Below, in pieces: positions 9,004-17,627 of a DNA stretch of 64,000 nt (position 1 is its first letter; each line of letters begins with the position of its first letter). The notes beneath the pieces are model-generated. The model made no database searches, was not told the origin of the DNA, and was given only the letters and a program-made list of their open reading frames with translations. A program made the translations under genes and the position numbers. The stretch is from Arminella tubonensis (lineage in GTDB: Bacteria; Pseudomonadota; Alphaproteobacteria; Rhizobiales; Rhizobiaceae): contig NZ_PCDP01000038.1 of the NCBI RefSeq assembly GCF_003240585.1, positions 372,001 to 436,000 on the forward strand, in the 5' to 3' direction.

Positions 9004-9597
9004 ATGGCGCTGCGACTGAAGGAACGGCTGGGAAAGAAATTCGACGAGGAGATCCGTTTCTTCAAGGGCATGATGCAGGGGCCGCGAACTGTCGGTTCGA
9101 TCGTGCCGACCTCCTCCGTCACCGCCCGCAAGATGGCGAGCGTCGTCAATATTCAATCCGGCCTCCCGGTTCTCGAGCTCGGGCCCGGCACCGGCGCCAT
9201 TACCAAGGCGATCCTGGCGCGCGGTGTCGAGCCGGAAAACCTGGTGGCGATCGAATATTCCACCGACTTCTTCAAACATCTCGTACGCCTCTATCCCGGC
9301 GTCAATTTCATCAATGGCGATGCCTTCGACCTCGACAAGACGCTAGGCGTGCTTCGTGGCCAGACATTCGATTCCGTCATCTCAGGCATACCGCTGCTGA
9401 ACTTTCCGATGCAGGCGCGGATCGCCCTGCTCGAAAGCCTGCTTGACCGCCTGCCCCCGGGTCGCCCCGTGGTGCAGATTTCCTACGGCGCCGTATCGCC
9501 GATCATCGCTCGGCCGGAACGCTATCACATCAAGCATTTCGACTTCGTCGTCCGCAACATCCCGCCGGCTCAGCTCTGGATCTACCGGCGCGGCTGA
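9004..9597 (+). CDS. pmtA: Phospholipid N-methyltransferase PmtA
   Basis: 197 residues. Rhizobial PmtA uses SAM to methylate phosphatidylethanolamine stepwise to phosphatidylcholine at the cytoplasmic membrane face, a lipid important for plant interaction and growth. The SAM-binding motif ELGPGTGA (G60-G64) lies in the usual place and the protein has the small Rossmann-type size of the Sinorhizobium-type enzyme rather than the Rhodobacter type. The MMQGPRTVGSIVPTS segment before the SAM motif is typical of this family. GGAGG lies about six bases before the ATG. A KsgA-like rRNA methylase is less likely given size and neighbourhood. Confidence 0.88.
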   Translation: MALRLKERLGKKFDEEIRFFKGMMQGPRTVGSIVPTSSVTARKMASVVNIQSGLPVLELGPGTGAITKAILARGVEPENLVAIEYSTDFFKHLVRLYPGVNFINGDAFDLDKTLGVLRGQTFDSVISGIPLLNFPMQARIALLESLLDRLPPGRPVVQISYGAVSPIIARPERYHIKHFDFVVRNIPPAQLWIYRRG

Positions 9598-9611
9598 CGG
9601 GCTTTGCGTCG

Positions 9612-10205
9612 ATGTTCGCTCTTTATATCACTCATCCGCAAGTCCTCATCGATCCCGCCGTCGCCGTTCCAAAATGGAGCCTTTCGGAGAAGGGCGCCAC
9701 TCGTGCGCGATTGGCCGCGGGCCGACCTTGGGCACGGCTGCTTGGGCGGATCATCTCCAGCGATGAGGTCAAGGCCGTTGAGACCGCCACGTTGCTGGCG
9801 AGTGCCAGCGGCGCCCCCGTCGAAGTCGTCGAGGGCATGGAGGAGAACGACCGTAGCGCCACCGGCTTCCTGCCGCCGGTTGAATTCGAAAGGGCTGCCG
9901 ATTGGTTCTTTGCCAATCCGACCGCGAGCTTCCACGACTGGGAACGGGCTGTCGACGCGCAGGCGCGCATCGTGTCGGGCGTGGAAGCGATCCTCGGGGT
10001 CCATGATCCCGAAGTTCCGATCGCCTTTGTCGGCCACGGCGGGGTCGGCACCCTGCTCAAATGCCATCTCGAAAAGCGACCAATCACGCGACAAGCGGAT
10101 CAGCCGGCCGGTGGTGGCAATCTTTTCTGTTTTCGTCTTGCAGACCGTGCGCTCTCATGCGACTGGACGCCTATCGAAGACTGGCCGGGATGGGTTGAGC
10201 AATGA
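9612..10205 (+). CDS. Histidine-phosphatase-superfamily protein with altered RHG motif
   Basis: 197 residues. The fold resembles the phosphoglycerate-mutase-like branch-1 histidine phosphatases: an N-terminal strand with H8, the middle SSDEVKAVETA helix (the usual S-x-x-x-R-A-x-x-T-A region) and the second histidine H142 in FVGHGG. The usual catalytic RHG triplet is replaced: around H8 the sequence reads YITHPQ, so the arginine and glycine are gone. Activity is therefore doubtful or altered. It starts 14 bp after pmtA and overlaps pyrF by four bases (ATGA), so it belongs to a pmtA-pyrF transcription unit. The substrate is unknown. Confidence 0.78.
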   Translation: MFALYITHPQVLIDPAVAVPKWSLSEKGATRARLAAGRPWARLLGRIISSDEVKAVETATLLASASGAPVEVVEGMEENDRSATGFLPPVEFERAADWFFANPTASFHDWERAVDAQARIVSGVEAILGVHDPEVPIAFVGHGGVGTLLKCHLEKRPITRQADQPAGGGNLFCFRLADRALSCDWTPIEDWPGWVEQ

Positions 10206-10918
10206 CCGCACCAACAGCACGCGAGCGCTTGATCGTCGGACTTGACGTGCCGACCTTGAAGGACGCCGAAACCATCGTCGCGAGCCTCGGCGACGATATT
10301 CTCTACTACAAGATCGGTTATCAGCTGGCCTTTGCAGGCGGACTGGAATTTGCCCGCGACCTGGCACAGAGTGGCAAGAAAATCTTTCTCGACATGAAGC
10401 TGCTCGATATCGACAACACTGTCGCTTCCGGCGTCGAGAACATCGCCAAGATGGGCATGTCGATGCTGACCCTGCATGCATATCCAAAGGCGATGCAGGC
10501 GGCCGTTTCTGCAGCAAAGGGTTCCGACCTATGTCTTCTGGGCGTTACCGTCTTGACCTCCATGGATGCCCAGGACCTGACTGACGCGGGTTATGAATAC
10601 GATCCGCATGCCCTGGTGCTGCGGCGGGCCGAACAGGCGCGACTTGCCGGCATGGGCGGCATCGTCTGCTCGGCGGAAGAGGCGACGGCGGTTCGCGAGA
10701 TCATCGGCCCTGACATGGCGCTGGTGACGCCGGGCATCCGCCCGGCCGGGAGCGACAAGGGCGACCAGAAGCGGGTGATGACACCGGCGGATGCCATTCG
10801 CGCCGGATCGAGCCATCTGGTCGTTGCCCGACCGATCGTCAAGGCTTCCGACCCGAAACAGGCGGCACGTGCCATACTGGACGAGATGCTGACCGCGCTT
10901 TGGCCGGCCAACCGCTAG
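10202..10918 (+). CDS. pyrF: Orotidine 5'-phosphate decarboxylase
   Basis: 238 residues, normal for the short bacterial OMP decarboxylase that converts OMP to UMP in the last step of de novo pyrimidine synthesis. The catalytic DMKLLDID array (D64, K66, D69, with D71 beside it) and the phosphate-binding VTPGIRPAG loop are intact. The start overlaps the stop of the previous gene by four bases, indicating coupled translation. A DUF1330 gene follows 35 bp later. Confidence 0.96.
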   Translation: MTAPTARERLIVGLDVPTLKDAETIVASLGDDILYYKIGYQLAFAGGLEFARDLAQSGKKIFLDMKLLDIDNTVASGVENIAKMGMSMLTLHAYPKAMQAAVSAAKGSDLCLLGVTVLTSMDAQDLTDAGYEYDPHALVLRRAEQARLAGMGGIVCSAEEATAVREIIGPDMALVTPGIRPAGSDKGDQKRVMTPADAIRAGSSHLVVARPIVKASDPKQAARAILDEMLTALWPANR

Positions 10919-10953
10919 AACCCGGCAACCAATAGAAAACCAGGAGGACTGTC

Positions 10954-11241
10954 ATGCCCAAGGGATACTGGATCGCACGCGTCGATGTCCGCGACACCGA
11001 GCGCTACAAGGACTATGTCGCCGCCGGCAAGCCGGCCTTCGAGAAATACGGTGCTAATTTCCTCGCTCGTGGAGGCTCCTATGTCCAACTCGAAGGAACA
11101 GCGCGGGCGCGTAATGTCGTCATCGAATTCCCTTCGCTGCAGCACGCCGTCGATTGCTACAACTCGCCCGAATACCAGATCGCCGCGAAAATCCGCCATG
11201 AAATAGCGGACGCCGAAATGGTTGTCGTCGAGGGCATCTAA
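10954..11241 (+). CDS. DUF1330 family small protein
   Basis: 95 residues, a single dimeric alpha/beta-barrel (ferredoxin-like) domain of the DUF1330 family, with the recognisable MPKGYWIARVDV start and ARGGSYVQLEG...VIEFPSLQHAVDCYNSPEYQ core. Members are small cytoplasmic proteins of unknown role. The ATG follows AGGAGG at about 10941. It sits in the same direction as pyrF and the NDUFA9-like gene and may share their transcript. Confidence 0.9.
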   Translation: MPKGYWIARVDVRDTERYKDYVAAGKPAFEKYGANFLARGGSYVQLEGTARARNVVIEFPSLQHAVDCYNSPEYQIAAKIRHEIADAEMVVVEGI

Positions 11242-11351
11242 ACTGGACGAACTGCATCGAAGATGAGGCGCGATGGCACTTCACCTCGCTCTTCGATTCG
11301 GCTAAGACGAAACCAGATCAGCACAATCCAAAGCCTTTCGAGGAACCTGTC

Positions 11352-12332
11352 ATGACCCTGTCCAACCTTCCGCCACTCGTCACCGTGTTCGGAGGGTCGG
11401 GCTTCGTCGGGCGTCACGTCGTGCGCGTCCTTGCAAAGCGCGGCTATCGCATTCGAGTCGCTGTGCGGCGGCCGGATCTTGCCGGCTTCCTGGTGCCGGC
11501 CGGCAATATGGGCCAGATTTCAATCGTCCAGGCCAATCTTCGCTATCGCAACTCGATCGACCGCGCCGTCGAAGGCGCCCAGCATGTGGTCAACTGTGTC
11601 GGCATCCTGTCGGAGAGCGGCCGTAATACGTTCGACGCCGTCCAGGAATTCGGCGGCCGCGCCGTTGCCGAGGCCGCCCGTGCCGTCGGCGCAACGCTGA
11701 CGCATCTCTCCGCCATCGGTGCCAATGCTCATTCCGGCTCGGCCTACGCTCGCACCAAGGGTCGCGCGGAAGCTGCTATTCTCTCGATCAAGCCGGATGC
11801 GGTCATCCTGCGCCCATCGATCGTCTTCGGCCCCGAGGATAATTTCTTCAACAAGTTTGCCGACATGTCTCGCTTCGCCCCGGCGCTACCGCTGATCGGC
11901 GGCGGCAAGACCAAGTTCCAGCCTGTTTATGTCGAAGATGTCGCCGAGGCTGTCGCCCTCGCTGTCGACGGCAAGCTCAATTCCGGCAAGACCTACGAGC
12001 TCGGCGGTCCGGAGGTCCTCAGTTTTCGCGAATGTCTCGAGACTGTGCTTACGATCGTCAACCGCAAGCGGCGGCTGGTGTCGCTGCCGTTCGGCGTCGC
12101 CTCCCTAATCGGCAGCATCGCGTCTCTCGTTCCGTTGATCACGCCGCCGATCACACCTGACCAGGTTCGCCTTTTGAAGCACGACAATGTCGTCTCGAAG
12201 GAAGCGGAAGCCGAAGGTCGCACGCTCCAGGCAATCGGCGTACGTCCGACCATGCTGACTTCGGTACTGCCGTCCTATCTGGTGCGCTACCGCCCCAAGG
12301 GCCAGTTTACCGGCACCGGCAAGGCCGCCTGA
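11352..12332 (+). CDS. NDUFA9-like NAD(P)-binding epimerase-family protein
   Basis: 326 residues of the atypical extended SDR family related to the mitochondrial complex I subunit NDUFA9. The nucleotide-binding motif GGSGFVGRHV lies near the N-terminus (about residues 14-23), and YARTKGRAEAA supplies the Tyr-x-x-x-Lys pair. In alphaproteobacteria homologues are annotated as complex I NDUFA9 subunit family proteins, and a role in complex I assembly or stability is inferred from the mitochondrial subunit, not shown here. A clear hairpin terminator follows the stop. Confidence 0.88.
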   Translation: MTLSNLPPLVTVFGGSGFVGRHVVRVLAKRGYRIRVAVRRPDLAGFLVPAGNMGQISIVQANLRYRNSIDRAVEGAQHVVNCVGILSESGRNTFDAVQEFGGRAVAEAARAVGATLTHLSAIGANAHSGSAYARTKGRAEAAILSIKPDAVILRPSIVFGPEDNFFNKFADMSRFAPALPLIGGGKTKFQPVYVEDVAEAVALAVDGKLNSGKTYELGGPEVLSFRECLETVLTIVNRKRRLVSLPFGVASLIGSIASLVPLITPPITPDQVRLLKHDNVVSKEAEAEGRTLQAIGVRPTMLTSVLPSYLVRYRPKGQFTGTGKAA

Positions 12333-12358
12333 ATCTTAAAAAACTCCCTAAAAATTTA

Positions 12359-12389
12359 AACACCGCCGCTGAGGTCAGCCGGCGGTGTT
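12359..12389 (+). terminator. Terminator after the NDUFA9-like gene
   Basis: A 10-bp stem (12359-12368 with 12380-12389) around an 11-nt loop is followed by CTTGCATTTT. It closes the transcription unit that ends with the NDUFA9-like gene. Confidence 0.75.
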
Positions 12390-12616
12390 CTTGCATTTTG
12401 GTGGCGGGATTCAGGCTTTTCGGCGCTTTCCAGCGGCTTTTTCAAGGACAATCGTTGCTGAAAAGACGCACCAATCAACTACCGGCATTAACGCCAAATT
12501 TAGCCGGAACTATTATTGCTAATTACCATTCCACCGACTAACAAATCCGCGCGCCGTCCAGTTGGACCCAAGACCACTTCGCGACGCGCTCTCTTACTGC
12601 GGAAAGGCATTTTTCT

Positions 12617-12769
12617 ATGGGCAAGTCCATCGCGCTTCTGTTTGCGTGCGCGGCACTGGTTATCGTTGCGGGCTCATTCATTGCACCCGGAAGCGTGGCG
12701 GCAGTCAAAGGCGAGTGCTCGCCGGCCTATGGCGTCGACCCCTGTTCGACGGCCTCCATCAACCCTTAA
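12617..12769 (+). CDS. 50-residue secreted or anchored peptide
   Basis: A short frame with ATG at 12617 and TAA at 12767-12769 encodes 50 residues. GAAAGG lies about nine bases before the ATG. Residues 1-24 form a signal-like segment (MGKSIALLF, then a hydrophobic run) followed by a short tail with two cysteines (C34 and C43) in GECSPAYGVDPCSTAS. A strong hairpin terminator follows four bases after the stop, which supports a real gene. No function is recognised; a periplasmic peptide or small membrane protein is inferred. Confidence 0.6.
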   Translation: MGKSIALLFACAALVIVAGSFIAPGSVAAVKGECSPAYGVDPCSTASINP

Positions 12770-12773
12770 CGAA

Positions 12774-12801
12774 AAAAGCCGGCGCTTCTGCACCGGCTTT
12801 T
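12774..12801. terminator. Bidirectional terminator between the small peptide gene and uppP
   Basis: Arms 12774-12782 and 12793-12801 form a GC-rich stem with A-run on one side and TTTT on the other, so it can serve the rightward 50-residue gene and the leftward uppP gene. Confidence 0.8.
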
Positions 12802-12835
12802 GTTTTCGCTGCGCAAAGAGCGTTCGACCGCCGTC

Positions 12836-13633
12836 TCAGCGGATCAAGCCGGCCGCCGCCATGCCGAGCAGCAGAACTCCGAGAATAATGCGGTAGATCG
12901 CGAACACCGTAAATCGGTTGCTCTGGATGTAGGAGAGCAGCCATTTGACGGCGATGAAAGCCACGATCGTTGAAACGACGAAGGCGATCGCGAGCGAAGT
13001 CCAATTTTCGCCTGCCGCTCCGCCGTCCTTGAACGTCTTCAGCAGTTCATAGCCACTCGCGGCATACATGGTTGGAATGCCGACAAGAAAGGCGAATTCG
13101 GTCGCTGCGGCACGGCTGCCGGTGCCTGCCAGCATGGCGACGAAAATCGTGGCACCGGAGCGCGACGTCCCCGGGAAGACGCCAGCGACGATCTGGGCAA
13201 TACCAACCAGGATGGCAACGAGCCAGGTGATTTGGGTATGGGGCGGCCTGCGCGCAGCGGCCCATTCGGCAAAGATCATCCAGATGCCGCCGATGATCAG
13301 CGCCCAGGCGATCGGCGTGACATTCTCAGGCAATTCGAAACCGAGCTTCTTGACGATAAGCCCCAAGACCGCCGTGATGAGAAATGCCACAATCAGCTTA
13401 GCGGCATAGGCGCGGTTCTGCGGATCCCGCCAACCAAGCACCAGATCCAACAGGCGACGCCAGTAGATGAAGGTGACGGCGAGGATAGCGCCCGCCTGAA
13501 TGACGATGTTGAACATTTCCGACCGGGTGCCGAGCCATTGCTCCGCGATGATCAGATGGCCCGTGCTCGAGATCGGCAGAAACTCTGTAATGCCCTCTAT
13601 AATACCTAGAATAATAGAGTTTAAGTAGTCCAT
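12836..13633 (-). CDS. uppP: Undecaprenyl-diphosphate phosphatase
   Basis: 265 residues from the ATG at 13633, which has GGAG about eight bases upstream; the frame extends farther up but without support. UppP (BacA) is a multi-pass inner-membrane enzyme that dephosphorylates undecaprenyl pyrophosphate for recycling in peptidoglycan and polysaccharide synthesis. The glutamate-rich motif GIIEGITEFLPISSTGH at the N-terminus and the PGTSRSG phosphate loop in the middle are both intact. About eight hydrophobic segments are visible. It is a single gene, convergent on the small peptide gene. Confidence 0.95.
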   Translation of the reverse strand: MDYLNSIILGIIEGITEFLPISSTGHLIIAEQWLGTRSEMFNIVIQAGAILAVTFIYWRRLLDLVLGWRDPQNRAYAAKLIVAFLITAVLGLIVKKLGFELPENVTPIAWALIIGGIWMIFAEWAAARRPPHTQITWLVAILVGIAQIVAGVFPGTSRSGATIFVAMLAGTGSRAAATEFAFLVGIPTMYAASGYELLKTFKDGGAAGENWTSLAIAFVVSTIVAFIAVKWLLSYIQSNRFTVFAIYRIILGVLLLGMAAAGLIR

Positions 13634-13912
13634 GCATTGTCTCCGGTTTTGAGTTCGGTCGGATTTGAATTCCGCCGAGGCGGATCGTAGCGGCACCCAT
13701 TGTCATTAACCTGAAGGCGAGGAAATGAGCTGACTATAAGTCGTTGATGATTTGTTCAGTCAACTGGTGTCCTTTGTCAAAGGCTAAGGAGCCCGATTCG
13801 CTTGTGTTAAAGGGGCCAAACTCCTATAGCTTCAACCAATGAGTCATGACTAGAGCCGCAAAACTAGAAGGCTCCGGCCGCTGCACGCAACACTCACAAA
13901 ATTCGAGTTTCA

Positions 13913-14605
13913 ATGCCGACGCTTTACCATCACCCCATGTCATCCGCATCACGGTTCGTCCGTCTGATCCTGACCGAATACGGCTATCAGACGGAACTGA
14001 TCGAAGAACAGACATGGGAAAAGCGGCGCGATTTCCTGGCGCTCAATCCGGCCGGCACGCTGCCGGTCTATGTTGACGACAGCATGCGGGCGCTTTGCGG
14101 CGCCACAGTAATTTCCGAGTATCTCGACGAGACCCATGGCGTGCTGAAGCGTGATCGGCGGCTGCTTGCCGAAGATCCTTTCCAGCGAGCGGAAATCCGC
14201 CGCCTGACCGAATGGTTCATGCAGAAGATGGAGCAGGACGTGACGCGGCCGCTGGCGCGCGAACGGGTTTTCAAACTGCAAATGTCTGCCGAACAAGGCG
14301 GCGGCGCTCCTGACTCAAAGATGATGCGCACGGCCCGCGCCAACATCCGCCAGCACCTGAAATATCTTTCCTGGCTGGCAGGATCGCGGCAGTGGCTTGC
14401 CGGCGAAAGACTGAGCTATGCCGACCTTGCAGCCGCAGCCTCGCTTTCTGTCCTCGATTATCTCGGCGAGATCGATTGGGCGGAGGTGCCGGTGGTCAAG
14501 GACTGGTATCAGCGCCTGAAGTCGCGACCATCCTTCCGACCGCTGCTTACGGAACGCGTTCGTGGCCTGACGCCCGTATCCCACTACGCCGACCTGGATT
14601 TCTGA
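13913..14605 (+). CDS. Glutathione S-transferase family protein
   Basis: 230 residues with the N-terminal thioredoxin-like domain (MPTLYHHPMSSASRFVRLILTEYG) and an all-helical C-terminal domain carrying the family WLAG...YADLAAAA motif. The GST fold binds glutathione for conjugation or reduction of electrophiles, but the substrate is not clear. It lies 13 bp before queG and is probably co-transcribed with it, an arrangement common in rhizobia. Confidence 0.9.
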   Translation: MPTLYHHPMSSASRFVRLILTEYGYQTELIEEQTWEKRRDFLALNPAGTLPVYVDDSMRALCGATVISEYLDETHGVLKRDRRLLAEDPFQRAEIRRLTEWFMQKMEQDVTRPLARERVFKLQMSAEQGGGAPDSKMMRTARANIRQHLKYLSWLAGSRQWLAGERLSYADLAAAASLSVLDYLGEIDWAEVPVVKDWYQRLKSRPSFRPLLTERVRGLTPVSHYADLDF

Positions 14606-14618
14606 ACGGGGGCGGATC

Positions 14619-15791
14619 ATGCCCGAAGAGATCGACACATCCAGCCGCGCCGAAGACGGTCGCCGAAAGCGCCGCGAGACATTGACGAGTTTTGTTCGGG
14701 CGGAAGCGCTGGCACAGGGATTCGATCTCTGTCGCATCACGCGGCCCGACGCCATTCCCGAGGCGCGCGAACGGCTCGACGACTTTCTCGATCACGGCTA
14801 TCACGGCACCATGGATTGGATGGCGGAGACACGGGATCGCCGCGGCAACCCTCTCGTGCTCTGGAGCGAGGTACGCTCGGTTGTCGTCTTTGGGCTCAAC
14901 TACGGTCCTGATGAAGATCCGCGCGGCATTCTGAGCAGACCCGACAAGGCGGCTATATCGGTTTACGCCCGCAACCGCGACTATCACGATGTCATCAAGG
15001 GTCGCCTCAAGGAAATCGCCACGCGTTTCGCTGCCCGGTCGAAGGAGGACGTCAAGGTCTTCGTCGACACCGCGCCCGTGATGGAGAAACCACTTGCCGC
15101 CGCTGCCGGGCTCGGCTGGCAAGGCAAGCACACCAATCTGGTCAGCCGCACTCATGGCTCCTGGCTGTTTCTCGGCTCGATGTTCACGACTGCGGACCTG
15201 ACGACAGATGCGCCCGAGGTCGACCACTGCGGCTCTTGCCGCGCCTGTCTGGATGCCTGCCCGACGGCTGCCTTTCCGGCGCCCTACCAGATCGACGCCC
15301 GGCGTTGCATCTCCTATCTCACCATCGAGCACAAGGGACCGATCGACCCGGCGCTGCGGCCACTGATCGGCAATCGCATTTATGGTTGCGACGATTGCCT
15401 CGCCGCCTGTCCGTGGAACAAATTCGCCGCCGCAGCATCGGAAATGAAGCTCGTGGCGCGCGACGACTTGAAGGAGCCCTCGATCGCATTCCTTCTGACG
15501 CTCGACGACCCAACTTTTCGTACCTTTTTCAGCGGTTCCCCGATCAAGCGCATCGGCCGCGACCGCTTCATAAGGAATGTCCTGATCGCCGCCGGCAATT
15601 CCAGCGACGGCGCGCTGGCCGCTCCGTGTCGTAGACTTACGGACGATCCCTCACCCGTGGTTCGCGGCATGGCTGTCTGGGCTTTGTCGCGGCTGATGCC
15701 GGCTGGCGAATTTCATGCTTTTGCTGCAGAAAGGCGTGAGGAAACGGATGAGGACGTCCGACGCGAATGGCAGCTGGCAGGAGTGGCATGA
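14619..15791 (+). CDS. queG: Epoxyqueuosine reductase QueG
   Basis: 390 residues. QueG is a cobalamin-dependent iron-sulfur enzyme that reduces epoxyqueuosine to queuosine in the wobble position of tRNA. Two [4Fe-4S] motifs are visible, CGSCRACLDACP and CDDCLAACPWN, downstream of the N-terminal cobalamin-binding region. Length and motif spacing are normal. The start follows the GST gene by 13 bp and the stop overlaps the next gene by four bases (ATGA). The call to QueG rather than a generic ferredoxin is based on the CPTAAF and ACPWN signatures. Confidence 0.95.
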   Translation: MPEEIDTSSRAEDGRRKRRETLTSFVRAEALAQGFDLCRITRPDAIPEARERLDDFLDHGYHGTMDWMAETRDRRGNPLVLWSEVRSVVVFGLNYGPDEDPRGILSRPDKAAISVYARNRDYHDVIKGRLKEIATRFAARSKEDVKVFVDTAPVMEKPLAAAAGLGWQGKHTNLVSRTHGSWLFLGSMFTTADLTTDAPEVDHCGSCRACLDACPTAAFPAPYQIDARRCISYLTIEHKGPIDPALRPLIGNRIYGCDDCLAACPWNKFAAAASEMKLVARDDLKEPSIAFLLTLDDPTFRTFFSGSPIKRIGRDRFIRNVLIAAGNSSDGALAAPCRRLTDDPSPVVRGMAVWALSRLMPAGEFHAFAAERREETDEDVRREWQLAGVA

Positions 15792-16663
15792 TGCATATGA
15801 TGATTTTCGGCTGCGGCTATTCCGGCACGGCGATCGCCAAGAGCTTTGCAAAGCCGGGCGCTCGCCTGTCCGGGACAACGCGTTCCTCCGAGAAGGCCGC
15901 CTCGCTACAAAGCGACGGCATCGAGGCTTTCGTCTTCGATGGCGACACGATCGACGCGGCACTCCTCGATGCGATGAAGAGCGCGACGCATCTCGTGCAG
16001 TCGATTGCACCCGGGAAGACAGGCGATCCGCTGATCCGGCTCCTCGGCACAGACATTCGCGCGGCAATGCCCAAGCTCGAATGGATCGGCTATCTCTCCA
16101 CTGTTGGTGTCTATGGCGACCATAGGGGTGCGTGGATCGACGAGGATATCTCGGTGCATCCCGTTTCCGCACGTTCCGTGGAGCGGGTCGAGGCTGAGGA
16201 TGCCTGGCTGGCGCTCGGGGTCGCCGTCGGCGTGCCGGTCGCGGTGCTGAGGCTTGCGGGCATCTATGGTCCCGGGCGCAACGCATTCTGCAATCTCGAT
16301 AAAGGCACGGCGCGGCGCCTCATCAAGAAAGACCAGGTTTTCAACCGCATTCGAGTCGAGGACATTGGCGCTGTTAGCCTCTTCCTTGCCGACCGTGGGC
16401 TAGGTGGCATTTATAACGTGACTGACGACGAGCCGGCGCCTCCGCAGGATATCGTCGCGGAAGCTGCGCGGCTGATGGGCGTGGAGCCACCGCCGGAACA
16501 GCCTTTCGAGACTGCAGAACTCAGCCCCATGGCCCGCTCCTTCTACGGGGAGAACAAGCGCGTCTCGAACGCGCGGCTGCGCTCCCTCGGATTTGCCTTC
16601 CGCTATCCGGAATACCGGATGTCGCTCGCCGATCTCTGGTCCTCCGGGCGCTGGAAAGCCTGA
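15788..16663 (+). CDS. NAD(P)-binding SDR-like oxidoreductase (YeeZ-like)
   Basis: About 291 residues. It starts at an ATG overlapping the queG stop; two further methionines within the first five residues leave a few residues of uncertainty. The Rossmann motif IFGCGYSGTAIA near the N-terminus and LSTVGVYGDHRGAW...DE in the middle match YeeZ-like atypical SDR proteins (GxxG...Y-G-D). The family is related to nucleoside-diphosphate-sugar epimerases but its substrate is not established. It is the last gene of the GST-queG unit. Confidence 0.85.
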   Translation: MMHMMIFGCGYSGTAIAKSFAKPGARLSGTTRSSEKAASLQSDGIEAFVFDGDTIDAALLDAMKSATHLVQSIAPGKTGDPLIRLLGTDIRAAMPKLEWIGYLSTVGVYGDHRGAWIDEDISVHPVSARSVERVEAEDAWLALGVAVGVPVAVLRLAGIYGPGRNAFCNLDKGTARRLIKKDQVFNRIRVEDIGAVSLFLADRGLGGIYNVTDDEPAPPQDIVAEAARLMGVEPPPEQPFETAELSPMARSFYGENKRVSNARLRSLGFAFRYPEYRMSLADLWSSGRWKA

Positions 16664-17093
16664 CGCTCCCGCGGCCAACCGGCGCCAGAATTTTTATGTC
16701 ATGACCAATTTCTGGCCTGGGGAACCACCCTTTCAGGCACCGAATTTCGATGATCAAAAAAAGCAGAAAATTCCTACTAACCCATACTGATTAGCTAATT
16801 TTACTCGGAAAAAAGAGTTAACGGCCTCTAAATTTGCACATTGTGGCAAGAATTATGGCAGGCGCGGAAAAAATAATTTCTTGATTTCGTGATCTTTCGC
16901 CTTGCAACATAAAGTGAGGAAAATTTGTTCCCCCTTTGACTGATTCCGTTGGGAATTTTCCAACTATTTCAACTTTACCTTTTGCTAATCATCTTTCCTA
17001 CTCATCCGAAATATTACAGACTGTAACAGTCCGTGATCGAATAGGGCACTTTTTCGCCATTTTTGAACTGATTTAAGCACGAACACCAAGGAC
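16664..17093. other. AT-rich 430-bp gap before rlpA
   Basis: No convincing gene. The stretch is clearly more AT-rich than its neighbours. It holds TTAA-CGGCCTC-TAAA at 16818-16832, one base away from a CtrA box, and nested dyads TTACA-GAC-TGTAA (17014-17026) and GACTG-TAA-CAGTC (17019-17031) about 70-110 bp upstream of the RlpA start. These look like the control region of rlpA. Confidence 0.5.
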
Positions 17094-17126
17094 GTGCAGA
17101 TCAACTATGTCGAGGGACAACCTGTT

Positions 17127-17495
17127 TTGAATATAATATCCCGTACTATTGCAATCTCCGCCACTATATCGGCTTCCGTTGTTATCGCTCCAATGGAAGC
17201 TTCTGCTTCAAATGGATGCGGAGGTGCATCTTGGTATGCGGCTCATTCAAAGACTGCTTCGGGCGAACGCATGAACCCCTCTACACTTACTGCAGCGCAT
17301 CGATCGCTCGCCTTCGGGACGCGACTGAAAGTCACCAACAAGCACAACGGCCGAACCGTCGTGGTTCGCGTCAACGACCGCGGGCCGTTCATTCGCGGAC
17401 GCGTGCTCGACCTTTCGCGCGCAGCCGCGCAGGACATTGGAATGGTCTCCACCGGCACCGCCAGCATCTGCTATCAGGTCGTAAGCGCATCCTAG
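17127..17495 (+). CDS. rlpA: RlpA-like septal lytic transglycosylase-family protein
   Basis: About 122 residues when started at TTG 17127, which has GAGGG nine bases upstream; GTG at 17094 gives 133 residues but its AAGGA sits only one base away. A signal peptide (about 25 residues, ending near SASN) precedes a double-psi beta-barrel with ASWYAAHSKTASGERMN, LAFGTRLKVTN and VRVNDRGPF, the RlpA core. RlpA-like proteins act on peptidoglycan at the septum in the periplasm. There is no SPOR domain here, so it is the short single-domain form. It stands alone, with an unusually long AT-rich upstream region. Confidence 0.85.
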   Translation: MNIISRTIAISATISASVVIAPMEASASNGCGGASWYAAHSKTASGERMNPSTLTAAHRSLAFGTRLKVTNKHNGRTVVVRVNDRGPFIRGRVLDLSRAAAQDIGMVSTGTASICYQVVSAS

Positions 17496-17627
17496 CCAAT
17501 TTGCCCTGAAGCTTGCTCTCTCCCTCAATCGCGGGTACCACGCGGTTTAGACGTCGCAATAATCCGCCGCCATGCATTGATTTCGAGCGGATTGGTGAGG
17601 CGCCAGCGTCATGCAGGAGAAGAGTGA

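Noticed and set aside
12486..12502. CtrA box upstream of the 50-residue peptide gene
   Set aside because: TTAA-CGCCAAA-TTTA has one mismatch in the second half-site, so it is recorded only as a near match.
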